Below, piece by piece: positions 44,726 through 54,503 of a DNA stretch of 64,000 bases (position 1 is its first letter; each line of letters starts with the position of its first letter). The notes below the pieces were generated by a model that did not search any database, was not told where the DNA came from, and saw nothing but the letters and a program-made list of their open reading frames with translations. Source of the stretch: Campylobacter sp. RM6914 (GTDB taxonomy: Bacteria; Campylobacterota; Campylobacteria; Campylobacterales; Campylobacteraceae); assembly GCF_004803835.1 (NCBI RefSeq), contig NZ_CP012545.1, positions 682,001 to 746,000 on the forward strand, written 5' to 3'. The position numbers and the translations under genes were made by a program.

Positions 44726-44753
44726 GTGGTTATCTTTAGCAAGGAAGTGATGC
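44726..44753 (+). repeat. Left arm of the 23S rRNA processing stem
   Basis: The reverse complement of this segment (GCATCACTTCCTTGCTAAAG ...) recurs at 47691-47718 with few mismatches, forming a 28-bp stem that brackets 23S. It is a presumed RNase III site. Confidence 0.8.
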
Positions 44754-44778
44754 GAATTAGAATATAATATATACTAAA

Positions 44779-47688
<2,910 letters not shown>

Positions 47689-47690
47689 AA

Positions 47691-47718
47691 GCATCACTTC
47701 CTTGTTAAGGATAAAACC
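47691..47718 (+). repeat. Right arm of the 23S rRNA processing stem
   Basis: GCATCACTTCCTTGTTAAGG and following bases, complement of 44726-44753, directly after 23S. Confidence 0.8.
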
Positions 47719-47773
47719 TTAGTAAGAAGAATGTTTTTATAAACATGCTTTACTCTTAACAAAATATCACTAC

Positions 47774-47816
47774 AGTGTTAAATAAGAGATTAATCACTAA
47801 TCCTTTATTTAACACT
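47774..47816 (+). repeat. Hairpin just before 5S rRNA
   Basis: Perfect 12-bp stem AGTGTTAAATAA / TTATTTAACACT with a 19-nt interior that is itself partly self-complementary. It ends within two bases of 5S, so it probably guides 5S maturation. Confidence 0.6.
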
Positions 47817-47817
47817 G

Positions 47818-47936
47818 CTCGTGGCTATACAGACGAGGAAACGCCTTGCTCCATCTCGAACCAAGAAGCTAAGCTCGTCCTGGCTGATGATACTCTCCCT
47901 TACTGGGATGTCGGGAAAGTAAGTCGCTGCGAGCTT
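47818..47936 (+). rRNA. rrf: 5S ribosomal RNA
   Basis: About 119 nt, closing helix CTCGTGGC near the start with GCTGCGAG at the end. The loop B region (CCTTGCTCCATCTCGAACCA) and the GATGATACTCTCCCTTACTG block are typical of 5S. End points are approximate (1-3 nt). No clear terminator follows in the next 40 nt. Confidence 0.92.
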
Positions 47937-47937
47937 T

Positions 47938-48777
47938 GTTAATTATTCTACTACTTATTATCCAAATACAAAATCTTAAACTACCTAATATTAGATCTAA
48001 ACCAACTAAGATTTTAACTTATATAAACATATAATTAAAACATCTATCTTTAATGCTTTATATCTTTTATGATACTGCTTTTTATTTATTGTGGTTTTTC
48101 TTTCTCTTTATTATCTTTATTGTTATCTTTGTTTTATTGTGATAGACGGATTACTTTTGTGTCTACTATCTTTTGCTCTTATAAATTTAACCTTGGCGGT
48201 CTTAATGAATGCTATATACTCTTCTTTAGATGTGACAGGAGTTATCCAAAGCTATGGTGTGATAAATAGATAGCTTGTTTTTATTTTTCGTGTATGTTTT
48301 TCTTCTTGTGTATAAAATTAGGCTTAATTTAACTTAAGCTCTAAACAATGAGTTTTAATTTATGGTTTTACTTATGTTCTCTAAAAGCAACTAACGCAGT
48401 GAAGTTAAAAATAAGTATATAATACCTCGTGGAATTTTAGAGGCTAAATTTAGAGAAAATTGAAATATATTTGTATAAATATAAAGACAGGTAAAATATC
48501 ATAAATAATATAAATCCAAAAGTAAGCTTGTGTATATATTTTAAACAAATAAGAATTTTAACGGCAAACAAATGCTAAAAAGTATCTAGTTAAATTTAGC
48601 GGTAAATATAGATAAGTGAGAGCTTTTTCAAAACTAAAAGAGCGGTGTGGTAAACATAAATTTCCCATCTTAGATATTCATATTTTTTATATTAAATTTA
48701 TTCTTTATATGTATTGTAAAACAAGCGTTTACCCTACTAAGTTATAATCAAATTCAATCTTAAATCAAAGGAAAACA
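47938..48777 (+). other. Gene-poor 840-bp interval after the rRNA operon
   Basis: No supportable gene. It is AT-rich with scattered short frames (for example near 48091-48273, a hydrophobic 60-residue frame without a good ribosome site) that may be a decayed membrane protein. No IS ends, tRNAs or long repeats were seen. An AAAGGA before 48778 belongs to the next gene. Confidence 0.4.
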
Positions 48778-49227
48778 ATGAAACTATCTTTTAAATCAAC
48801 TCTACTATCTTTAGCGCTACTAGCTACTCAGGCATTTGCCGTTATAAATTTAAATACGGCCACCAAAGATGAACTAATGAGTTTAAACGGTATAGGCGAG
48901 AGTAAGGCCGAGGCTATTATAGAGTATAGAAAGGCTAATAAATTTAACTCTATAGAGGATATTAAAAACATTAGTGGCATAGGCGATAAGACATATGAGA
49001 ATTTAAAAGATGATATATCAGTATCTGGTAAGACGACAGTGCAACCTAAGGTAAAAGAGATAAAAGATAAGTCAGCCAAAAAGACTAAAGAGCTAAAAGA
49101 GGATATTAACAATAAAACCGGTAAGACAAAAGATAATGCAAGCAAGAAAGGCAGTGAGATAAAAGATATTAAAAGCAGTGCCAAGGATAAGGTAAAAGAG
49201 AAGGCCAAAGAGGAAATAAGTAAGTAA
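48778..49227 (+). CDS. ComEA-like helix-hairpin-helix protein with a lysine-rich tail
   Basis: A 149-residue exported protein. A signal peptide (LLSLALLATQAFA) is followed by the HhH domain: NLNTATKDELMSLNGIGESK, AEAIIEYRKANKFNSIED, IKNISGIGDKTYENLKDDI (about 23-80), as in ComEA, which binds incoming DNA in the periplasm during transformation. The remaining 70 residues are Lys/Asp/Ser-rich and repeat-like (KEIKDKSAKKTKELKEDINN ... SAKDKVKEKAKEEISK), which is not usual for ComEA and resembles LEA or histone-like tails. It is alone downstream of the rRNA operon with a CAAAGGA site. The DNA-uptake role is inferred. Confidence 0.85.
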   Translation: MKLSFKSTLLSLALLATQAFAVINLNTATKDELMSLNGIGESKAEAIIEYRKANKFNSIEDIKNISGIGDKTYENLKDDISVSGKTTVQPKVKEIKDKSAKKTKELKEDINNKTGKTKDNASKKGSEIKDIKSSAKDKVKEKAKEEISK

Positions 49228-49628
49228 GAGCATAAAGCTTAAACAAAATAAGTAGATTAAGAGTAAAATAAATACACAAAACATTATAATAAAATAGAGA
49301 AATTTAAAGTAGGACAAAAGCAAGAGATAAATAAAAGCAGGAAAAATCATAAATTGCTTAGCTCTTTGCTTTTTTAGTGCTAATCTTTATGTTTCTCTTT
49401 TATATCACTAGTCTTTAAAAAATACCGCTTAATAAACAGTGCCTAGTTACTAGAGATGGCATATGTAAGGTTTTTATAGTTTAATAAATTTAATCATGAA
49501 GTCAATACCATATATCATCAAAGTAAATAAGGCTTTACACTTAAATAAATAAATAAATAAAAAGAGGGTCTAAATTTATTTATCCTTGTTTTTATTTATT
49601 TGCGCAAGATATTTACCTGGGTTTAACA

Positions 49629-49829
49629 ATGGCATTAAGTATTTTTAGATGTGCTAGAAGTCTAAGGCTTTTAATGGCTATATGCTATGTAGTTATGAGC
49701 AAGTGCGTAATTATAAAGAGATTAGAAAGAGGCAAGATTATAAGAGAGATTATAAGAGAGACGGTAAAAAGGTATTTCTCTTATGGGTTATGTGGGGGGG
49801 GGGATAAAACAAATAAGACAGATATATAG
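49629..49829 (+). CDS. Putative small phase-variable frame containing a G10 tract
   Basis: A 66-residue frame (MALSIFRCARSLRLLMAICY ... YGLCGGGDKTNKTDI) in which a run of ten G (49794-49803) encodes the GGG near the end. Gain or loss of a G would change the C-terminus: shifting one way reads on through IKQIRQIYSLGIFMVCGVG before a stop. It has no good ribosome site or recognised family, so coding is doubtful. The tract is the solid observation. Confidence 0.3.
   Translation: MALSIFRCARSLRLLMAICYVVMSKCVIIKRLERGKIIREIIRETVKRYFSYGLCGGGDKTNKTDI
49736..49759 (+). repeat. Tandem 12-nt direct repeat
   Basis: GATTATAAGAGA occurs twice in tandem (49736-49747 and 49748-49759), 34 nt before the G10 tract and in frame with it (IIRE-IIRE). 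Confidence 0.7.
49794..49803 (+). repeat. Poly-G10 homopolymer tract
   Basis: TATGTGGGGGGGGGGATAA contains ten consecutive G. Such tracts mutate by slippage and drive phase variation in Campylobacter. It is the only G/C run of this length in the window. Confidence 0.9.
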
Positions 49830-49937
49830 TTTAGGTATTTTTATGGTTTGTGGGGTGGGTTAAGTAAATTTGGTTATATAGTAAAAAGGTTTAGCTAAAA
49901 AGATAAACATAAATATAATTTAATGTAAGGAGATGAA

Positions 49938-50213
49938 ATGAAGTCGTATTTAAAATGTTTAATGTTGTTTGTTGTGATGATGCCTTGTTTGTCACTTAAT
50001 GCGCAAACGCTATCCATAAATCACAAAGATACCGAAGTTATAGATGTTAAGATAGAAAAATCAGAAATTGAAATGATATCAAATTTAGTTTATGCACAGC
50101 CTCCGATTTACGGATATAAGAACAAAGCTCTCGAGATGGATATAATTAAGCCTGTTAGTAAGGAGCTTTTACCGACTGTTGTGTTTGTGCCGGGAGGCGG
50201 GTTTGTGTCTTAA
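49938..50213 (+). pseudogene. Truncated exported alpha/beta-hydrolase (esterase) N-terminus
   Basis: A 91-residue product starts with a signal peptide (LMLFVVMMPCLSLNAQ) and reaches the oxyanion-hole region LLPTVVFVPGGGFVS, then stops at TAA. In esterases of the carboxylesterase/BD-FAE type the HGGG-like motif is followed by 200 residues with the GxSxG nucleophile, all absent here. The region after the stop shows no continuation in other frames that I could identify. A TAAGGAG site is intact, so decay may be recent or the fragment may be translated. Confidence 0.65.
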
Positions 50214-50445
50214 TAATTTGCACTATTTTTATCTTCTATTTAATTCAATTTTTGCAGAATAACTATTTTTTAAAATTTATCATTTTAGTAAAATTAAATT
50301 TATAAATTTTAAAGCATAGTCCACGTTGGTTTGTGTTTTATACTCTTGCTAGATAAGCTATATAACTACTAAAATTCGGGATAATTAAACTTTGTTTTTG
50401 TGATTTTGCGTTACAATTAACGCTAAAAAATTTTAAAGGATAAAA
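50214..50445 (+). other. Short intergenic interval before ribB
   Basis: AT-rich, no gene. It holds the small inverted repeat GCGTTA-CAAT-TAACGC (50408-50423), which overlaps a possible -10 box TACAAT and lies 23 nt before ribB, so it may be its operator. No FMN-riboswitch-like structure was recognised. Confidence 0.4.
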
Positions 50446-51459
50446 ATGAGTTTTGATAAAGTAAAACAAGCTATCGAAGACCTTAAAAACGGTAAAATGA
50501 TCGTCATGGTTGATGATGAGGATCGTGAAAACGAAGGCGATCTTATCTTCGCTGCTGATAAGAGCGATATGCAAAAGGTAAATTTTGCCATCACCCATGC
50601 AAAAGGCGTGCTTTGTCTTGCCATGGATGAGGCAAACGCTAAGCGTCTTGATCTGCCTTTGATGGTTGCTAAAAATACCTCAAGCCATGAAACGGCATTT
50701 ACCATCACTATAGATGCCAAAGATGCGACAACTGGCGTTAGTGCGTATGAACGCGACATGAGCATAAGACTGGCTGCTGATGCTGATTCAAAGCCTGATG
50801 ATTTTGTTCGTCCGGGACATATATTTCCATTGATAGCAAAAAATGGCGGTGTATTAGTGCGCACAGGACATACCGAGGGCTCAGTTGACCTTTGTCGTCT
50901 TGCAGGACTTTCACCGATGGCTGCGATATGTGAGATAGTAAAAGAAGACGGCATGATGGCAAGAAGAGATGATCTGGAAGAATTTTGTGAGAAATTTAAG
51001 ATAAATATGCTATCGGTTTCCGACCTTGTTCAGTATCGCTTACACAGCGAAAGTCTTATAAAAGTGAGCGAGCCTATCCAGTGTCAAATCGCTCAAAAAA
51101 ATGTTGTTAGATATGACATAATCGATCATGAAAACGAAAAGCATGCCGTTTATGCCTTTGGTGAAATAGCTCAAAATACAAATGTAAAATTTGTAAAATC
51201 AATCGCCGACTTTGACTTTATTAGCTCTGCTAAATTTGATGAGCTTATAAGTGCGATAGAATTTTTAAAAGCAAATGGCGGTCTTTTGATATTCTTATCA
51301 AGTAAGACGAATGATTCAAACTCAAAGGACTTTGGCATAGGCGCTCAAATTTTAAAACATTTTGGTGTAAAAAAGATAGAAGTCTTAAGCCATAATAAAA
51401 AAGATTTTGTTGGTATAAGCGGTTTTGGGCTTGATATCACGGGTTATAAAGAGATATAG
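50446..51459 (+). CDS. ribB: 3,4-dihydroxy-2-butanone 4-phosphate synthase, fused to a degenerate RibA-like domain
   Basis: A 337-residue riboflavin synthesis enzyme. Residues about 1-200 are the RibB domain: AIEDLKNGKMIVMVDDEDRENEGDLIF (metal- and substrate-binding DDEDRENEGD), CLAMDEANAKRLDLPLM, TEGSVDLCRLAGLSPMAAIC (His-Thr-Glu of the active site) and ARRDDLEEFCEKF. The remaining 137 residues align in position with GTP cyclohydrolase II but I see none of its zinc cysteines, so this half is probably inactive. This RibBA-like layout occurs in Campylobacter. A TAAAGGA site precedes the ATG. Confidence 0.92.
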   Translation: MSFDKVKQAIEDLKNGKMIVMVDDEDRENEGDLIFAADKSDMQKVNFAITHAKGVLCLAMDEANAKRLDLPLMVAKNTSSHETAFTITIDAKDATTGVSAYERDMSIRLAADADSKPDDFVRPGHIFPLIAKNGGVLVRTGHTEGSVDLCRLAGLSPMAAICEIVKEDGMMARRDDLEEFCEKFKINMLSVSDLVQYRLHSESLIKVSEPIQCQIAQKNVVRYDIIDHENEKHAVYAFGEIAQNTNVKFVKSIADFDFISSAKFDELISAIEFLKANGGLLIFLSSKTNDSNSKDFGIGAQILKHFGVKKIEVLSHNKKDFVGISGFGLDITGYKEI

Positions 51460-51478
51460 TAAAATAATCGGAGAATTA

Positions 51479-52228
51479 ATGAAAATTGTATTTAAAATTT
51501 TAGTTACAAGTATGCTTTTATGTATATTTGCAAATGCTAAGACCTTAAAAGATGGCTCTTTGACTGTTGCGACAGAGGGGACTTACTCGCCATTTTCTTA
51601 TTATAATGAAAAACATAAACTAGTCGGGTATGATGTTGATATAGCTCGCGCTATAGCGGATGAACTCGGACTTAAGATAAATTTTGTAACTGCACCATGG
51701 GATGCCATACTTGCGGCATTTGATGCAGGTAAGGCTGATACGGTGTTAAACCAGGTGAGTATAACGGACGAGCGTAAGAAAAAATACGACTATACCGAGC
51801 CTTATACGGTAGCTTATGCCGCTCTTGTAGTGCGTGCTGATAATGAAGAGATCAAAGGCTTTGATGATCTAAAAGGTAAAAAGTCCGCTCACTCAGCTAC
51901 AAGTAACTGGGCGAAAATGGCTAGCAGATATGGCGCTCAGATCGTTACGGTAGATGGTTTTAGCAAGGGTGTAGAGCTTGTAATTACTAAGCGTGCGGAC
52001 GCTACCATAAATGATAATGTTACATATTTTGATTACATGAAGCAACGTCCAAAAGCCCCACTTAAAATCATAGCAAATAGTTCTGAACCGATATATACGG
52101 CAGCTATTGTCAAAAAAGACAACACGGAGCTTTTAAATCAGATGGATGAGGCATTAAAATCACTACGCAAAAAAGGAGTTTTGAAAGAAATTTCTATTAG
52201 GTATTTTGGTGAAGATGTTAGCGAGTAG
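51479..52228 (+). CDS. Amino-acid ABC transporter substrate-binding protein (cystine-like)
   Basis: A 249-residue periplasmic protein with signal peptide (ILVTSMLLCIFANA). The binding-protein family 3 fold shows [60 protein letters not shown] and the lobe-II CSATSNWAKMAS-like HSATSNWAKMA. The TEGTYxPFS.. and D(V)DIA pattern is typical of cystine/polar amino-acid binding proteins. ATG 51479 (GGAG site 7 nt upstream) is preferred to the upstream 51425 frame. The permease and ATPase genes follow directly. Confidence 0.88.
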   Translation: MKIVFKILVTSMLLCIFANAKTLKDGSLTVATEGTYSPFSYYNEKHKLVGYDVDIARAIADELGLKINFVTAPWDAILAAFDAGKADTVLNQVSITDERKKKYDYTEPYTVAYAALVVRADNEEIKGFDDLKGKKSAHSATSNWAKMASRYGAQIVTVDGFSKGVELVITKRADATINDNVTYFDYMKQRPKAPLKIIANSSEPIYTAAIVKKDNTELLNQMDEALKSLRKKGVLKEISIRYFGEDVSE

Positions 52229-52242
52229 CATTAAGGTGGAAA

Positions 52243-52914
52243 ATGGGCGAAGAGTTTAATAGAGTATACGAACTAGTAGTAACCTCGGTAGTACCGATGA
52301 GTGAGGCGTTGCTTAAGGTTACTATCCCGCTTACGATAGTTTCGTTTACTCTGGGGCTAGTTGTGGCAGTGCTTACGGCTATTGCCCGCATAGCAAATGT
52401 TAAATTTTTTAAACAAATTAGCGAAATTTATATATGGATATTTAGAGGCACGCCTTTACTGGTCCAGCTTTTTATTGTTTATTTTGGTTTGCCTATCATA
52501 GGTATAGCGCTTGATGTATGGAGTGCGGCTATTATCGCGTTTAGTTTAAATATCGGCGCATATGCTTCTGAGGCGGTTAGAGCTTCTATTCTCTCTGTTC
52601 CAAGAGGGCAGTGGGAAGCAGCTACAGCACTTGGAATGACCTATACTCAAATTTTACGTCGCATTATCGCTCCACAAGCCGTGCGCATCTCGTTACCGCC
52701 ACTTTCAAATATCTTTATATCAACGCTAAAAGATACATCTTTGGTGGCTTCTATCACGATGGTTGATATGTTTATGACCGCACAACGTATCGCAGCACGC
52801 TCGTTTGATCCGCTTACGCTTTATGTTTTAGCTGCTCTTTTTTATCTTATAGTTTGCACGTTTTTAACATTTTTTCAAGCCAAACTTGAGCGTAAATTTT
52901 CAAAATATATTTAA
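52243..52914 (+). CDS. Amino-acid ABC transporter permease
   Basis: A 223-residue HisM/GltK-type permease with about five helices. It has the family's EAA-loop, APQAVRISLPPLSNIFISTL, preceded by EAATALGMTYTQILRRII, and the upstream IYIWIFRGTPLLVQLFIVYF and LNIGAYASEAVRASILSVPR. It forms the membrane channel with the ATPase encoded 10 nt downstream. The single permease gene implies a homodimer. It lies 14 nt after the binding-protein gene. Confidence 0.92.
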   Translation: MGEEFNRVYELVVTSVVPMSEALLKVTIPLTIVSFTLGLVVAVLTAIARIANVKFFKQISEIYIWIFRGTPLLVQLFIVYFGLPIIGIALDVWSAAIIAFSLNIGAYASEAVRASILSVPRGQWEAATALGMTYTQILRRIIAPQAVRISLPPLSNIFISTLKDTSLVASITMVDMFMTAQRIAARSFDPLTLYVLAALFYLIVCTFLTFFQAKLERKFSKYI

Positions 52915-52924
52915 GTAGTATGGT

Positions 52925-53659
52925 ATGATAAAATTTACAAATCTAATCAAAAAATTTGGCGAAAATGTTGTATTAAAAGGCATAAATCTTGAAATTTACG
53001 ACAATCAAACAACGGTAATATTAGGAAGCTCAGGTAGCGGTAAATCAACCTTACTTCGCTGTATAAATTTGCTAGAGATCCCAAATTCGGGCGAGCTTTG
53101 CCTTGGTGATTTTAGTATAAATTTTAGTGCGCCGCATAAACCAAGCCAATACCAACCTTTCCGCTCACATACAGGAATGGTCTTTCAAAGTTTTAACCTT
53201 TTTCCGCATTTAACCGTGCTTGAAAATGTTATCGAAGGTCCTACGCAGGTATTAAAAATTCCACGCGACAAAGCGGTTAAAACCGCATACGAACTACTGG
53301 ATAAGGTTGGACTAAAAGATAAGGCAGAGGCTTATCCTAACAGACTTTCCGGAGGGCAATCTCAGCGCGTAGCTATAGCTAGAGCACTTGCTATGCAACC
53401 TGCATTTTTATTGCTTGATGAGCCTACATCGGCGCTTGATCCAGAGCTTGAGGCACAGGTTTTAAAAACTATCGGAGAGCTTTCAAAAGAGGGGCGTTCT
53501 TTGATAATAGTAACTCATAACATGAATTTTGCTCGTAAGATAGCCGATAGGATACTCTTTTTAGATCATGGGTTGGTAGCATTTGATGGTGTGGCTGATG
53601 AGTTTTTTAATAGCACTGATGAACGTATAGCTAAATTCATTAGTGCAATGGACTTCTAA
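52925..53659 (+). CDS. Amino-acid ABC transporter ATP-binding protein
   Basis: A 244-residue ABC ATPase of the polar-amino-acid subfamily: Walker A GSSGSGKSTLLRCINLLEIP, Q loop GMVFQSFNLFPHLTVLENVI, signature LSGGQSQRVAIARAL, Walker B LLLDEPTSALDPE and H loop IVTHNMNFARKIADR. It energises the permease above. It ends the transporter operon; a strong hairpin follows. An alternative substrate such as glutamine or aspartate cannot be ruled out. Confidence 0.95.
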   Translation: MIKFTNLIKKFGENVVLKGINLEIYDNQTTVILGSSGSGKSTLLRCINLLEIPNSGELCLGDFSINFSAPHKPSQYQPFRSHTGMVFQSFNLFPHLTVLENVIEGPTQVLKIPRDKAVKTAYELLDKVGLKDKAEAYPNRLSGGQSQRVAIARALAMQPAFLLLDEPTSALDPELEAQVLKTIGELSKEGRSLIIVTHNMNFARKIADRILFLDHGLVAFDGVADEFFNSTDERIAKFISAMDF

Positions 53660-53679
53660 GATTCTTTCAAATTTTATTT

Positions 53680-53718
53680 AAGCTTTGCAAATTTCATATC
53701 AGTGTATTTGCAAAGCTT
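53680..53718 (+). terminator. Terminator of the amino-acid ABC operon
   Basis: Perfect 13-bp stem AAGCTTTGCAAAT / ATTTGCAAAGCTT with a 13-nt loop, downstream of the ATPase gene. No T-run follows directly, so processing is also possible. Confidence 0.6.
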
Positions 53719-53835
53719 ATCTCCACTTAAATTTATAACTTCAATTAAAATAGTAAATGTAAAATAAAATTTTCATAAAAACAATTTTTAATAATTATTT
53801 TTATACAATATATCAAATTCTTTGAAAGGAGATGG

Positions 53836-54408
53836 ATGAAAAAGCTATTTTTATTATCTATGTTTTCCTGTTTGCTCTTTGGCGCAAACGAGATGTATAG
53901 CGACAAGGTTAAGCCTGTCTTTACGGATGCGACCTCTAACGCTTCTGTAGGAAGGTTACTTCCGACGAACGGTGTTGAAATTTTATCAAAACAAAACGGT
54001 CGCGTGAAGATAAAAATGCAAGGTTACATAAATCCTGTCGCACCAAATGTCGTTTATTTTAGCGATTCTGAGCGAGTTATCGCTATAGCGTTTGCCAAAA
54101 CGGCAAAATTTGACTCAAAGCTTGTCAAAAAAGGACAAAATGGCAAATGGGATAAAGTGGAAGTAGAAGCTTATACTATTGATGGTGATTTTTATAATGA
54201 AGTTGATACGATGTTTGCCCGTGCCAAGCAGACTTATGCAGACTCATGCGGAATTTGTCATGGACTACATGAGACCACGCATTATAAGGCAAATCAATGG
54301 CCGAATTTATTTAAATCAATGCTTAGTAGAACGACAGTTGAAAAAGATGATGAGTGGCTTATAGTGCAGTATCTGCAAAAACATTCATCGGATGTTAAGA
54401 TTAAGTAG
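53836..54408 (+). CDS. Periplasmic monoheme c-type cytochrome, redox partner of the TorA-like reductase
   Basis: A 190-residue protein with signal peptide (LFLLSMFSCLLFGA) and one haem-c site, DSCGICHGLHETTHY (CxxCH at about residues 138-142). Earlier residues form a beta-rich domain (LLPTNGVEILSKQNGRVKIK) of SH3-like type. This is the layout of the cytochrome encoded with the TMAO/DMSO-type reductase in Campylobacter (Cj0265c next to Cj0264c). The TorA-like gene follows 95 nt downstream. It probably passes electrons from the quinol pool or cytochromes to that enzyme. GAAAGGAG precedes the ATG. Confidence 0.87.
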   Translation: MKKLFLLSMFSCLLFGANEMYSDKVKPVFTDATSNASVGRLLPTNGVEILSKQNGRVKIKMQGYINPVAPNVVYFSDSERVIAIAFAKTAKFDSKLVKKGQNGKWDKVEVEAYTIDGDFYNEVDTMFARAKQTYADSCGICHGLHETTHYKANQWPNLFKSMLSRTTVEKDDEWLIVQYLQKHSSDVKIK

Positions 54409-54503
54409 TAGTTGTTTCATGCATGTTTTGTATGTTTAAAATACAAATTTTCATGCACGATACGTTGTCTTAAAATTTAATAAATGTGTTAGGAGAAAAC
54501 ACC

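Larger units (their letters stand above)
49228..49937 (+). other. Low-complexity 700-bp interval with a poly-G tract
   Basis: Mainly purine- and A-rich. It contains a TAAA tandem run near 49542-49558, the two 12-nt direct repeats at 49736 and the G10 tract at 49794. One frame, 49629-49829 (66 residues), runs through the tract. No other supportable gene was found. Confidence 0.5.

Noticed and set aside
48069-48273. Hydrophobic frames of 60-66 residues after 5S
   Set aside because: Two overlapping frames in one low-complexity region with no Shine-Dalgarno and no recognisable motif; at best a decayed membrane gene.
50401-50445. FMN riboswitch before ribB
   Set aside because: The interval is too short and lacks the conserved RFN stems; only a 6-bp inverted repeat is present.
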